Assembly: GCA_965278985.1 (NCBI GenBank)
Contig: OZ257131.1
Location: 2,170,001-2,234,000 of the forward strand
Length of the DNA: 64,000 nt
Direction of reading: 5' to 3'
DNA from: CAISIP01 sp965278985
Lineage (GTDB): Bacteria; Pseudomonadota; Gammaproteobacteria; Burkholderiales; Burkholderiaceae_C
Shown: positions 9,807 to 18,798 of the stretch, piece by piece
Position numbering within the stretch: position 1 is the stretch's first letter
Layout of the letters: each line of letters starts with the position of its first letter
Made by a program: the position numbers and the translations under genes
Notes under the pieces: model-generated
Told to the model about the DNA's origin: nothing
The model's input: only the letters and a program-made list of their open reading frames with translations
The model's database searches: none

Positions 9807-10394
9807 CTAAGACTTAGGCGCCGACCGAGGTTCTGCCTTGACAATCTTGAGCGTTGTCGGCTCCGGCTTTTTGATGGTCGCAATCAGAGGCGGGACAAGC
9901 TGCATTTGCCTATCGCTTTCTCTCAGCTCCAGCTCTTGAATGCCAAGTGCCTGCATGCCTATTCGAAGGGCGTTGTTCCGGACACCTCTATCGTTGCTGA
10001 TCACTAGCTGGGCGCCAAGCGACTTGCCGGTGGCCACGAGCTGCCGATCAATCTTGATCTTTTGCCAATTCTCTTCCGACTCGTCCTTTTTGTCGCCCGC
10101 GCCGATGGCTGCTCGGTCGATCAGCGACAGCTCGTAGGCTGCTGCCATGTTGAAGTCGGCCATGAAGATGCACGCCTTCTTCTCCAACGTCTTGAGGAAC
10201 GTGATACCGGCGAGATCTGCGCCTACCAAGAACTCCGCGATGCAGACCATCGGGAACACTATCTTCGACCTTGCTTTCTCGGCGCGTTCGATGAAGTACT
10301 GGATCCGTGCCTGGTCGTCCGCTGACGTTGTGCTGCTGCAATATGCCACGATGAAGTTGGCGTCGACGACAATGACCTTGGGCAGCGTTATCAA
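9807..10394 (-). CDS. PIN-domain protein (putative RNase)
   Basis: A 195-residue protein with PIN-fold hallmarks: an early acidic motif VIVVDANFIVAY, a central AEFLVGAD and a later ISNDRGVRNNA segment, each supplying acidic residues of the expected metal site. PIN proteins are usually Mg/Mn-dependent ribonucleases, often toxins of toxin-antitoxin pairs. The C-terminus carries an extra Lys/Pro-rich tail after residue 165. The start is a TTG overlapping the TGA of the upstream gene (TTGA), with AGGGG seven bases before it, so production is coupled to the partner. The partner is much larger than a classic antitoxin, so a toxin-antitoxin role is only a possibility. Confidence 0.7.
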   Translation of the reverse strand: MITLPKVIVVDANFIVAYCSSTTSADDQARIQYFIERAEKARSKIVFPMVCIAEFLVGADLAGITFLKTLEKKACIFMADFNMAAAYELSLIDRAAIGAGDKKDESEENWQKIKIDRQLVATGKSLGAQLVISNDRGVRNNALRIGMQALGIQELELRESDRQMQLVPPLIATIKKPEPTTLKIVKAEPRSAPKS

Positions 10395-11137
10395 TGAATA
10401 CCCCTGATGTTTTCCCAGCGCGTAGTGGGATCCTTCATCTCGGACCAGCCATTGCCAGGCACGCGAGCAGCCGTGGCGAGCACCTCACCAAGGGGGGTGT
10501 CATCTAGAGGCTCAAAGGCGAGAACGTGGCACTTGCTCGCCTCTGGAGCCCATCCGTTGTCGTTGCGCAGCCAAGGGCCACGTACCCGCAGGCGGATGGT
10601 GCCTGCGCGGAAGTGAGTCAGGATCTGCCTTGCCATCGTGTCGTCGCGCACTATGAGACGGAGGTCGCGGTCGAAGTTGTCGCGCACGTACAGGTGCATC
10701 GAGTCGTCGGCGCCCACCAGGCCGGTCACCCAGCCGTCGACCACGCCTTCTTGGTACAGCCGCTCATTGGTTGAGGCTGGCTCAGGCTGGATGCCGAAGA
10801 TGGTGTGAATGATCAGACCGTCTTTGTCGAGGATCTGCGCCTCCTTGATGGCGTCCTTGCCCATCAACGCCTCGATGGCGCGGAGGTGCCGCCCGGGCTT
10901 GCTGGTCTCGTCGTTCTTAGCCTGCGTGATCCGTGCGCGGCTCAGGTGGATTCGCTGGACAGGAACGGCAGCCAAGCAGCCGATGCTGGCTTTCTTGATG
11001 CCTTTGAAAGTCGGCTTGTTCTCTTCGCCCAGCAAGCCGGCGAACTCCTGGATGTATTCACCAAGATGCGCCAACGGCACTCTATCGGGATTCCGATCGA
11101 GGAGACGTAGCATGAAGCTGAACTTGGTCGCGGCCAT
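10391..11137 (-). CDS. Uncharacterised protein coupled to a PIN-domain gene (248 aa)
   Basis: Start chosen at MAATKFSFMLRLL (11137); a TTG at 11194 would add 19 residues that look untranslated. A TATATT sequence lies close upstream and no strong ribosome binding site is seen. The N-terminal half has a mixed helical character (EYIQEFAGLLGEENKPTFKG). The C-terminal half is beta-rich with HLYVRDNFDRDLRLIVRDD and GTIRLRVRGPW. I do not recognise the family. It overlaps the PIN-domain gene by four bases and probably acts with it, perhaps as an antitoxin, adaptor or sensor. That is inference from coupling only. Confidence 0.6.
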   Translation of the reverse strand: MAATKFSFMLRLLDRNPDRVPLAHLGEYIQEFAGLLGEENKPTFKGIKKASIGCLAAVPVQRIHLSRARITQAKNDETSKPGRHLRAIEALMGKDAIKEAQILDKDGLIIHTIFGIQPEPASTNERLYQEGVVDGWVTGLVGADDSMHLYVRDNFDRDLRLIVRDDTMARQILTHFRAGTIRLRVRGPWLRNDNGWAPEASKCHVLAFEPLDDTPLGEVLATAARVPGNGWSEMKDPTTRWENIRGIH

Positions 11138-11224
11138 TTTCTGAATATACCGGTTAAAGGCCGGTCCAACACATGGCAGCGATACGAGCGCCAAAGTTCA
11201 GAATGCCGCGGACCGTTTCAAACG

Positions 11225-11635
11225 TCAAGGCTCTGTCTCTGTCGTCGATTGCGCCAACTCCGGCGCGGAGAGGCCCCCCCGCGCCAGTCGTTGCGCAGCC
11301 GCGGCAAAGTCAGGTAGGTATGCCACATCGAAGGCGGAATCGCAGCTGTTGATGAGCAACTGCCCGACCGCGCAGCGCACGCCATAGTGGGTGCCACGGC
11401 CGGCGGCCTGGCAGGCGTGACAGCGGAAGTGGTGGGTGTTGGATGCCTTCGCGAGGATTCTCCACGCATCTGGACCGGCCAGTGCGTCTAGCACATCGAC
11501 CAAGTGCTCGCGGAGTGCGGCGCGATGTTCTGGGCGCAGCGCGGAGGATGGCCGCACCAACAGCCGACCCTCCGCTACGTCCACCGCAATGCCTTCGCCG
11601 GCCAGCTCGCAGACAAGTTCGGCGCCGGCCGTCAC
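11225..11635 (-). CDS. Small cysteine-containing phage-island protein (136 aa)
   Basis: GTG start at 11635 overlapping the TGA of the ParB-like gene (GTGA), so translation is coupled. The first 50 residues form an amphipathic alpha/beta unit (GEGIAVDVAEGRLLVRPSS) similar in character to small docking or partner-binding domains. The middle has FRCHACQAAGRGTHYG with CxxC and nearby His/Cys residues, a possible zinc ribbon. I do not recognise a family. It is the last gene of the phage-derived operon before a short gap. Confidence 0.6.
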   Translation of the reverse strand: MTAGAELVCELAGEGIAVDVAEGRLLVRPSSALRPEHRAALREHLVDVLDALAGPDAWRILAKASNTHHFRCHACQAAGRGTHYGVRCAVGQLLINSCDSAFDVAYLPDFAAAAQRLARGGLSAPELAQSTTETEP

Positions 11636-12885
11636 TGCGTGGTCTCCAGGCCCAACGCTTCGGCATCGTCCGCCAGTGTGTACGGGTCCGCAGCTTTTGC
11701 AAGGAGCGCGGCCACTGCAGGGTCGAGCACCTTGGCCGCCCGCGCCATCTGTTTGGCGCCAGGAACCGGCGCCCCGGGTGCGTCACCAACCTGGCAGTCT
11801 GCCGACGGGGCGGCCACATCCTGCTTAGGCTCCAGCAGCACAGGCCGAACAGGCGCGGCCACGTCCACTTCGCTGCCGACCATCACGTGGACCGACGCCT
11901 CAAGCTCACGGAGGCGCTGCATGCGGCTTTCCACCGTAGCGGCAACGCGGTGGGGGGCTTCCTCGCCCACGGCCTTGCCGCAGCGGCGCACGATGGACAT
12001 CAGGCGCGTCAGTTCCTTGTCGCGGTCGTTGACCGTGGCTTGCAGTTCGTTCTGGCGCTGTTGGGACACTGCGGCGATGCGCTGGTACTTCGCGGCTTCG
12101 GCGGCTTTGTCGTCGGCCGTGGCAGCCTTCAGCGTCTTCTGCAGCTCTTCGATCTCCCGTTGAGAATCCTCAAGCGCCTGGATCAGATTGAGGTCGCCGT
12201 GTGCGTCCTCGGCGGCCTGCTGGGCCAGCTGTTCACGCGTCGCCGCGCTGTTCGGAGCGTGGACGACGGTGGGCGCGGGCTCTGGTCCTGCCGCCGCCGG
12301 CGCTGCCAGACGTTTGCCTATCTTGCTGATCTTCTGCTGGTAAACCGTGCCAGCCCGCTCCACGGTCCGGACAGCGGGATCATCTTGGGAAATTCCCAAG
12401 ATGATCCCGCGGACCGCCGCCACCGTCTTGTGGTCCACCCCGCAAGCCTGGGCAATACGGTTGTCGCTCCATGCGCCCCACTCCGCATCCGTCAAGAGGA
12501 TCGCCACGGCCTTGCGTTTGTCCGCGTTGGATCTCCTAAGGCCGTGGGACGCATTGGCACGGACGCTGTACAGCACCGCATCGCGCTGGGTACCCTGGCG
12601 CACATCCGCGTCGATGCTGGCCTTGCCCGCGGTGTTGTGGGCGTGCAGACGGTGGTACCCGTCCCCAAGCCAGTAGTCGGACCCGTCGAAGAACACGATG
12701 ATGGGCGGGAACTGCGCGCCGCCTGCGATCGCTTCGGCGTACTCTGCCACGGTCGGCTGGTTGAGCTCGGCACGGGCCTGAGTACCGCCGTCGATGCGGA
12801 TTGCGGCCGTGGCCAGCGGCATGATCACCGTGGCTGCCATCAGTGGCGCGACGGGTGTGTTGTGGTTCGGGTTACTCGTCGTCAC
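11632..12885 (-). CDS. ParB/Srx-like domain protein (417 aa)
   Basis: The N-terminal 150 residues fit the ParB/sulfiredoxin-like fold: IRIDGGTQARAELNQPTVAEY, then PPIIVFFDGSDYWLGDGYHR, where the GDGYHR segment corresponds to the GxxR-type nucleotide motif of ParB proteins. A helix-turn-helix-like stretch follows (NRIAQACGVDHKTVAAVRG). The C-terminal 250 residues are Ala/Gln/Glu-rich and likely coiled-coil. GTG start with AGGAGGTG five bases before it; it overlaps the upstream gene by 14 bases. Such proteins are common in phage and plasmid DNA, as transcriptional regulators or nucleases. There is no ParA partner nearby, so classical partitioning is unlikely. Confidence 0.75.
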   Translation of the reverse strand: MTTSNPNHNTPVAPLMAATVIMPLATAAIRIDGGTQARAELNQPTVAEYAEAIAGGAQFPPIIVFFDGSDYWLGDGYHRLHAHNTAGKASIDADVRQGTQRDAVLYSVRANASHGLRRSNADKRKAVAILLTDAEWGAWSDNRIAQACGVDHKTVAAVRGIILGISQDDPAVRTVERAGTVYQQKISKIGKRLAAPAAAGPEPAPTVVHAPNSAATREQLAQQAAEDAHGDLNLIQALEDSQREIEELQKTLKAATADDKAAEAAKYQRIAAVSQQRQNELQATVNDRDKELTRLMSIVRRCGKAVGEEAPHRVAATVESRMQRLRELEASVHVMVGSEVDVAAPVRPVLLEPKQDVAAPSADCQVGDAPGAPVPGAKQMARAAKVLDPAVAALLAKAADPYTLADDAEALGLETTQ

Positions 12886-13573
12886 TTGGCACCTCCTTCA
12901 CAACTTGCAGAGTGCCGAACGTCCGTTTGCCCTCCACCATCTCCCTCATCCACCTATCGAGTGCCGATTCCGCTGGCGCCTCTGCGCCGGGCGCATCCAT
13001 GGAATATGCCTCCCTCTCTAAAGCGACCGACATCCTCATCACCTCGATCAGCTTCTTGGCGGTGTCAGCTCGCGACGGCAGGCTGATGACCTTCAGGTAG
13101 AGGTCGTTAAGGCGGTCCGCGCCCTGGTCGTTGGGACTGCGCATGCATTCGCCGAACTGCGCGAGCAGCGCGGGATCAATACTCTGTGCCTCAAGCTCTT
13201 CGAAAAGCCGCCGCCCAAGGTCCCTGGCACGCCGGATGTCCGACCGGTGCGCCAGCTTTACCCGCGCCCGCACCTCCGATTCCACTTCAATGACCACCTT
13301 TTCGGCATGCCTGCTTCCGGCGGAAACTCGGGTGGAAACCTCGCCGTTGGAAACTTCTCCAAGCTCGGCGGCAACCGTCGCCCGTGAGAGCTTGGCTTCG
13401 GCACGGGCGTTGATCTGATCGCGCAATGAGCGTTCCCAGCCATGTATCCGCGCGCGCTTGTTGATTGCCGTATGGGAGATGCAGTGCTCGGCAGCGATCT
13501 CCCGCGTGGACATCGTGCCGGCCGCGTACTGGGCCTGTATGCGCTCCCAATCAGGAGCCGTACGCGCGCTCAT
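12872..13573 (-). CDS. HTH protein resembling a phage terminase small subunit (233 aa)
   Basis: Start MSARTAPDWERIQAQYAAG at 13573, chosen for the GGAGG eight bases upstream and the ATGA overlap with the previous gene. Residues 10-45 form a helix-turn-helix (TMSTREIAAEHCISHTAINKRA), as in small terminase subunits that recognise phage DNA. The rest is helical and charged, with SDIRRARDLGRRLFEELEAQ and DTAKKLIEVMRMSVALERE, again typical of that class. No large terminase subunit is present in this operon, so either DNA packaging uses a helper phage or the protein has another DNA-binding job. Confidence 0.65.
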   Translation of the reverse strand: MSARTAPDWERIQAQYAAGTMSTREIAAEHCISHTAINKRARIHGWERSLRDQINARAEAKLSRATVAAELGEVSNGEVSTRVSAGSRHAEKVVIEVESEVRARVKLAHRSDIRRARDLGRRLFEELEAQSIDPALLAQFGECMRSPNDQGADRLNDLYLKVISLPSRADTAKKLIEVMRMSVALEREAYSMDAPGAEAPAESALDRWMREMVEGKRTFGTLQVVKEVPSDDE

Positions 13574-14124
13574 GCCGCCACCCTCCGTCCGGTGCGGTGT
13601 GCCGCCGCCCAGGGGGCTACGGCAGCAAGCGAATCGGCCAAGGTGCCCCACATCACGGGCACGATGCCCTGGCGCTGGCACATCGCCTGGAAGAGCGTGT
13701 CGAAGAAGCTGTCGCCTGTGGATGTCCACAGCAATGCAGCGCGGACTTCGGTCACCGAAGGCATTGACGCCTTCAGGGAAGCCGCCAGGCCCTTGCAGGA
13801 CACCTGCGCATTCGCCAGTGCGTCGCCGCCGCGGCCCCCATCGCAGACCACCACCGCCGTGGCGGAGCCATCGTGGTGGACGACCACGATGTCTACGAGG
13901 CCGTCGCTCACCATGACGTTGTACAACACCATGTCCCGCTGCGGGTCGATGTTCAGGTCAGGCTCCGGCTGGACGGCGGACTGGAGCATCATCATGTTGA
14001 AGAGGATCAGGATCGAGGTTTCGCTGCGCAGCGCGTGCGCCAGCTGCAGCATCTGGCGTACCTCTCCCCGCTGGTAAGGGACACATGCCCGCTCGCGCCG
14101 TTTCGAAAGAGTCAGGGTGCTCAT
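13570..14124 (-). CDS. Uncharacterised phage-operon protein (184 aa)
   Basis: ATG at 14124 with AGGAGGAG upstream; its start overlaps the stop of the S74-domain gene and its stop overlaps the next start (both ATGA). The sequence has a helical N-terminus (RQMLQLAHALRSETSILILF) and a central beta sheet (VLYNVMVSDGLVDIVVVHHD, SATAVVVCDGG). No motif identifies it. Coupling on both sides places it firmly in the phage operon. Confidence 0.6.
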   Translation of the reverse strand: MSTLTLSKRRERACVPYQRGEVRQMLQLAHALRSETSILILFNMMMLQSAVQPEPDLNIDPQRDMVLYNVMVSDGLVDIVVVHHDGSATAVVVCDGGRGGDALANAQVSCKGLAASLKASMPSVTEVRAALLWTSTGDSFFDTLFQAMCQRQGIVPVMWGTLADSLAAVAPWAAAHRTGRRVAA

Positions 14125-15332
14125 TTCCTTGCTCCTCCTGCGTGGATCTGCCCGCGGCTGATTCGCGATGCCAGAGTCTCGACCTTCTTGTCAAGCGCCT
14201 GGATCGCGGCCATAGCTTTGCCGTTCATCACAACCAGGTTGATCTTTGTCCCACCTGGAGCAGCCTCCTGGCCCATCGTGGCTGCCACGTCCTGCGCCAT
14301 GGGTCCGGTCTGTTGACCTTGCAAGCCAGAATCGATAGAAATACCGCGCTCGGCCATCTTGGCAGGGCTGTATTTCCATTTGGACACAGGCGTTGCCTTG
14401 ATCTCCTCCAAAGCCTGCTCGGGATCCGCGGGCTCGATGTCGGTCTTTACCTCCCTGTCGGATAGACCGAAGAGCTTGGTGGATGAGATTGCCGCGCCCC
14501 CCAACTGCCCGAGCGCACCCCACAGCCCGCTATTGGAACTGCTTGCCTGGATGTTCGCCGCTTGCCCGTACAGGCTGCCTGCAGCCTGTTGCCCGTTGAT
14601 GGCGGTCCCGTAGCCCTGCCCCATGGTCTGCGTGGCCTGCGCGCCCACATTGACGGGCGTGGTGGCGTTGCCCACGGCGCTGGTACCGGCCTGCAGGGCC
14701 GTCTGCACGGCCGCCGTCTGCGCGCTGGGCAGGCCGCGGCCCAGGCTTGCCGCGTCCATCTTCAAGGCCTGGCCGGTGGCCTCCACGCCCTTGCGCGCCT
14801 GGTAGGCCGCACCAGCGCCCGCCGTAGCCTGATCCACAGCCACGCCTTGCTGCACGGCCATGGCCTTGGCGCTGCCAGGGTTCACGCCGTTGGCGGCAAG
14901 GGTGCGCGCGGTGCCCGCCGCGGTCTTTGCGAAGGTCTGGTTGACATCGGACATGGCCGCGCTGGCCGCGGCGGCACGCTTCTCCGGCGTGTCGTAGCTC
15001 TGCGCGTCCGCGACGATGCCTTCTTCCAGCGGCCGGTAGGTCTTCTTGTTGTAGGCGTCGTAGTCCGCGGCGATGGCTGTCTGCGACTTGCTGGAGTCCA
15101 GCTGCTGCTGCGCCACGTCCAGAGCGATGGCATTGGCCTTGTCGCGCACGGGCGCAGCTTCGGCGTACTGCTGTTTGTAGAACTCAAGCGCGTCCTTGCC
15201 GATCTCGGCGGAGGCTGCCGCTGCGGTGTTCATCGCAGTCATGTCCGGTGTATCGGAGCAGGTCAATCGCTGCGCGTGGCGGGTGAGGTGTCGCTCTTCG
15301 TGGAAGCGCGTACGGGTCTTGAATGTCCTCAT
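14121..15332 (-). CDS. Phage protein with C-terminal S74 intramolecular chaperone domain (403 aa)
   Basis: ATG at 15332 with GAGGAG seven bases upstream. Residues 35-285 are Ala/Gln/Thr-rich with long helical stretches and low complexity. From about residue 291 the sequence FGLSDREVKTDIEP begins a peptidase-S74 (endosialidase-type) chaperone domain, continuing with ALEEIKATPVSKWKYSP and TGPMAQDVAATMG. In this family the domain assists trimerisation and may cleave itself off at the Ser before the DR-x-x-K motif, and that Ser is present here. No receptor-binding beta-helix precedes it, so this is more likely an internal virion or assembly protein than a tail fibre. It sits 11 bases after the 552-residue gene. 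Confidence 0.75.
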   Translation of the reverse strand: MRTFKTRTRFHEERHLTRHAQRLTCSDTPDMTAMNTAAAASAEIGKDALEFYKQQYAEAAPVRDKANAIALDVAQQQLDSSKSQTAIAADYDAYNKKTYRPLEEGIVADAQSYDTPEKRAAAASAAMSDVNQTFAKTAAGTARTLAANGVNPGSAKAMAVQQGVAVDQATAGAGAAYQARKGVEATGQALKMDAASLGRGLPSAQTAAVQTALQAGTSAVGNATTPVNVGAQATQTMGQGYGTAINGQQAAGSLYGQAANIQASSSNSGLWGALGQLGGAAISSTKLFGLSDREVKTDIEPADPEQALEEIKATPVSKWKYSPAKMAERGISIDSGLQGQQTGPMAQDVAATMGQEAAPGGTKINLVVMNGKAMAAIQALDKKVETLASRISRGQIHAGGARK

Positions 15333-15343
15333 GATATTTCTCC

Positions 15344-17002
15344 TCAGGGCCGCGCGAGGAAGCGCTGGTCTGCTGGTTGTTCGGATCCGACGAGGGTTGA
15401 TTGGTAGGCCGCGCCCGCCTGCTCTTCCACGCCCTTGGCGGCGAAGTAGGCGGCCCTCACGCGCTGATAGCCCTCAGGATCACGTTGGCGCTGCGCCGAG
15501 CCCCACTGCTGGAGGGTTGCGTTCGCTTGCGTCCTCGCAATGCGTGCGCGATCCAGGGCCTCGGCTGCAGAAGACGAGACAGCTGCACCAGGCTGCACAC
15601 CTCGTTGAGCCTGCGCAACAGCTGGGCGTGGCACAGGCTGGGCTCCCGCGCTCGGGGCAGCCGGTGCCAGTGCAGCTGGCTTCTTCTGCAGAGAGCCGCT
15701 GACAATCACAGGTTGGCCGTTCACCATCACGGCCTCCACGGTGCTGCCACCCAACTGGGCTACCTGCACCTTACTGCGGTCCTGGGCGAGCTTGATCGCC
15801 TGCAGCACGGTACCCGCTGTGAGTGGAATTCCGGCAGCGGCGTTAGACCGAAACAGCGACGACCCCAGCGCCTTCATGGCGGTCGCCTCGGCATTGATCT
15901 TGGCGCGCTCCTCGGGCGTGCCACCCTGAGCTACCGGGAACTGGTCCTTGATGTAGCCGTCCAGGTCGCCCTCGAAGTCGCGCATGTCCTTCAAGCCAAC
16001 GGTGATGGGGCCGGTGCCGCTCTTGTCCTGCTTCTCGCGCAGCGCAGAGATACGTGAAGCTTCGATCTGCAGGCGCCGCTCTCCTTGGCTGGCAACGTCC
16101 TTGCGGTACTGCTCGTTGGTGTCGGCATTTTTTTGTGCGACGCCAAGCATGCCCGCCTGATGAACCCGGTCAGACTCCAACTTTTCGGCGGCGAGCAAGT
16201 GCGCCGCCTTGGCTTGCAGAGGCAAGGCGCGCGAAAGCGCCATGTGCGCCTGGAGGAAGCCGTCCGGCCCATTCTTGTATTTCCCACCGAATGGCACTTC
16301 GCTGCCGTCTTCCGCGATCCGTGCCATCTGCCACGTTCCATCCTGGTTTTTGATCGCCTTGAACTTTTGGGCGCCACCCTGCCCGTCCGCTGGGGAATCG
16401 GACAGGAAGCGGGCCAAACCATCTGGACCCTCGGTACTCAGAGCCTGGAACACGCCATCGTCCCACTTTTCCCGCGCTTGCTTGGCCCGCGCATCGTCGA
16501 TGTTCAGCTGCGCGGCCTGGCCCTTCAGCTCCGCGGTCTTCAACTGCGTCTCGTCGCGCAGCGCGGTGCCGGCCAGCGTATTGCCCTGCGCCGCCAGCGT
16601 GGCCATGCGTCCACGCCGTGCCTCGGGCGTGGCCTGGGTGTTGGCGTACTCCTGCGCCACGCCCTTCTGCGCAAAGCCGCGTGCACCCGGTAGCGTGGCG
16701 CCAGCGATGTAGCCCAGCTCCTCGCCCTGCTGCGCGGGTTGCGCGGGGTCGAAACTGGCGCCCTCGGCCGCGATCTGCGCCGCGGTCTTCGGCCCCTGAA
16801 TGGGCGTCACGGCCACCGGGGCTCCAGCGGCCTGCAGGTCTTGGCGATCCTGCTGGCCCTGCCGAGCGGTGGCAATCTGGATGTCTTGAAGTTCGCGCGT
16901 GCGCTTGTCGGCCTCCTCTTTGCGGGCATCTTCCTTTTTGCGACGCTCGGCGTCGAGGTAGCCCGTGCCCATGCCGGCGATGAAGGACAGCGCGCCGCTC
17001 AT
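15344..17002 (-). CDS. Large Ala/Gln-rich putative virion-associated protein (552 aa)
   Basis: Start MSGALSFIAGMGTGYLDAER at 17002, set by the ATGA overlap with the upstream HTH gene. The N-terminus has a short hydrophobic turn, followed by a long charged coiled-coil region (ERRKKEDARKEEADKRTREL) and further helical repeats rich in Ala, Gln and Lys. The C-terminal 120 residues are Pro/Ala/Gln-rich. Composition and position beside an S74-domain protein resemble internal virion or DNA-ejection proteins of podophages. I see no lytic transglycosylase motif. Assignment as a virion component is inference. Confidence 0.6.
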   Translation of the reverse strand: MSGALSFIAGMGTGYLDAERRKKEDARKEEADKRTRELQDIQIATARQGQQDRQDLQAAGAPVAVTPIQGPKTAAQIAAEGASFDPAQPAQQGEELGYIAGATLPGARGFAQKGVAQEYANTQATPEARRGRMATLAAQGNTLAGTALRDETQLKTAELKGQAAQLNIDDARAKQAREKWDDGVFQALSTEGPDGLARFLSDSPADGQGGAQKFKAIKNQDGTWQMARIAEDGSEVPFGGKYKNGPDGFLQAHMALSRALPLQAKAAHLLAAEKLESDRVHQAGMLGVAQKNADTNEQYRKDVASQGERRLQIEASRISALREKQDKSGTGPITVGLKDMRDFEGDLDGYIKDQFPVAQGGTPEERAKINAEATAMKALGSSLFRSNAAAGIPLTAGTVLQAIKLAQDRSKVQVAQLGGSTVEAVMVNGQPVIVSGSLQKKPAALAPAAPSAGAQPVPRPAVAQAQRGVQPGAAVSSSAAEALDRARIARTQANATLQQWGSAQRQRDPEGYQRVRAAYFAAKGVEEQAGAAYQSTLVGSEQPADQRFLARP

Positions 17003-17458
17003 GCTGCACCGCCTTCCAGCGGCTGGCCATGCTGCGGTGCGGGCGTGGTCGCCACACCTTCGCGTGCAACCCACCGCTCGCCGAGGTAGTCGTCGGGGTT
17101 CTCGACTGTCAACACGACGGGCGACGGTGGCGCAGGGGAGACAACATCCTCCTGTTCGACCGGGTGCATGGGCTCGACGCCCTGCCGGCCATGCAGATAC
17201 CCGACCCCGTACGCCGCAACCGCCTCCTGGCTGATGCGTGGCACGCCAAGCATCTGTCGGATGTCGTTCGTGCGCCAACGCAACTGGCCCAAAATGCGAA
17301 CGGGCTGCAGCGGCCCTGTGCCGTTGGCTGCATGGGAGCGCCAGGTCTTTTCAGTGATGTCGGTGTAGAAGCTCAGCGCCGCAGTGCTCACAGCAGGCCG
17401 GGGCTCATCTTCAAGAGCTGGGAAGTAGATTGGTGCTTGGATGCGCAATTTCGACACG
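16999..17458 (-). CDS. Small HTH-like protein at the head of the phage operon (152 aa)
   Basis: GTG at 17458 chosen because AAGGAG lies six bases upstream; an ATG at 17556 would add 33 residues without a good ribosome binding site. Residues 25-75 (STAALSFYTDITEKTWRSHA, then LRWRTNDIRQMLGVPR) look like an AlpA/excisionase-type winged helix, where the last part contacts DNA. The C-terminal half is Pro/Glu-rich. It overlaps the 552-residue gene by ATGA and is the first gene of the operon, fitting a regulator. Family match is tentative. Confidence 0.6.
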
Positions 17459-18276
17459 AGACGCTCCTTGTGGAAGTGATAGTTCCGCCAGCATCCCCCG
17501 GCTTCCAAATATTTCAAGGGCCTCCCGGCGGTCTCGGCCCCTTTAAGTCCGCTCACGCCCTTTGACGCCCTCGCGCGGATGCCGAACGATTGCTGCCACT
17601 GGAAGAATTACCACTCCGGCTCGGTCCCTGCCGCTGACGCGTCGTGACCGATGGAGCTGCAACGGACGCGGAGTGTGGCGCGCAGCCCGCGCGGCGCTGG
17701 CCCCGTGCCCTGCAAGCTGATGAGCGTGCTGCGCGTCGGGAGTGAAGGGCATACATGGCCGCCGGCCGCCACGGCCACACATGCATGCCATGCCCATGAT
17801 GGCCACCTCCTGCCCGCTAAACAACACGCGGACGCGGACCGCCTTCAGCAATGGCCTAGCTGACGCCGCCTCACCAGCATTGCGGCCACACGCGAGGGCG
17901 CCATGTCCACGTGATCGCGGTTGTGATCGCCAGATGCGGGCCGCCGCTGTCTGACGGCAGATGCCAGCGCGCAAGGAATCACGGGTTTCAACGCAGCCGG
18001 CATCGAACGGCGGTGGAAGAATTGCGACCACCGCATGGTCTTCGTCCATGCCGCGTGCAGGCGCATCAACGAGGTGAGAGACATTTGCCACAGGGCCGAG
18101 GCTCGGGCCGCAGACAGGCAGGTTCCCGAAAATTGCATGGGCTCAGATGGTGGTGCGCCAGAGATACCCGACATCCAAAGGATGCAGGACGGGCCGGCAT
18201 AGCAATTTGCCGCACCACCGTGTAGATTCGCCTCGCCGTCATTAGGCGCGGCGTCATTCAACAATGGAGGGATCAC
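17459..18276. other. 818-bp region upstream of two divergent units
   Basis: This should hold the promoters for the minus-strand phage operon and the plus-strand 149-residue gene. Minus frames around 17543-17803 include a start with an excellent AGGAGGTG (ATG at 17803), but the Arg/His-rich product resembles nothing, and two overlapping frames compete. A plus frame near 18047-18201 (ACRRINEVRDICHRAEARAA) also has a natural look but no good start. I call none of them. Confidence 0.4.
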
Positions 18277-18726
18277 ATGTCTACTGCGCCACCAGTCGCA
18301 AAAAAGTTTAGCGAACTCTCAGCCGAAGGAAAGAAGGATGCCCTGGACAGGACACACCGCATGATGAGCCTATTCATCGAGTCCACTAAGACTTACCTAC
18401 AGCTATCGAGCGCGGGCCTGGGGCTATGTGTTTTCATGGTTGGAAAAGACGCCACTTGGGAGCAGCTCGTGCCTTGGATCTACCCTTGCACTCTGTGGAT
18501 CGGCTGCATGTTTGCCGCGTCCGGGTATCAGCTCTCAACAGCAAAATGGCTTGAACGCCTCGAGGTTGAACGCCTGAAACTCTTTTTGGGCTACACCCCC
18601 AGAGATCTCAAATCCGCACGTGAACTTGAACTTGGTCCGCGGGATACGTTCCGATTGATGCTCGCACTTTTCTACGCTGGAGCGCTTGCCTTTCTCTTCG
18701 TTGCCGGAAAGGTTGCATTGAAGTAG
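18277..18726 (+). CDS. Small membrane protein (149 aa)
   Basis: ATG at 18277 with GGAGGG eight bases upstream. A 40-residue polar N-terminus (ALDRTHRMMSLFIESTKTYL) precedes three probable membrane segments: SSAGLGLCVFMVG (about 46-58), PWIYPCTLWIGCMFAASGY (about 68-86) and LMLALFYAGALAFLFVAGK (about 127-145). A charged cytoplasmic loop (LERLEVERLKLFLGYTPRDL) lies between the last two. It stands alone, pointing opposite to its neighbours. I do not recognise the family; small membrane proteins of prophages often act in superinfection exclusion, but nothing here shows that. Confidence 0.7.
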   Translation: MSTAPPVAKKFSELSAEGKKDALDRTHRMMSLFIESTKTYLQLSSAGLGLCVFMVGKDATWEQLVPWIYPCTLWIGCMFAASGYQLSTAKWLERLEVERLKLFLGYTPRDLKSARELELGPRDTFRLMLALFYAGALAFLFVAGKVALK

Positions 18727-18798
18727 GCACACTCAACGAAAATTTCGAGCGTGCCGACTTGGCGGGAACACAATGGTCAGGCGCGGCTTCGTGCTTCT

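Noticed and set aside
17543..18091. Arg/His-rich minus-strand frames with a strong AGGAGGTG before one ATG
   Set aside because: Two overlapping frames compete, the translation shows no natural protein pattern, and neither couples to the operon start.
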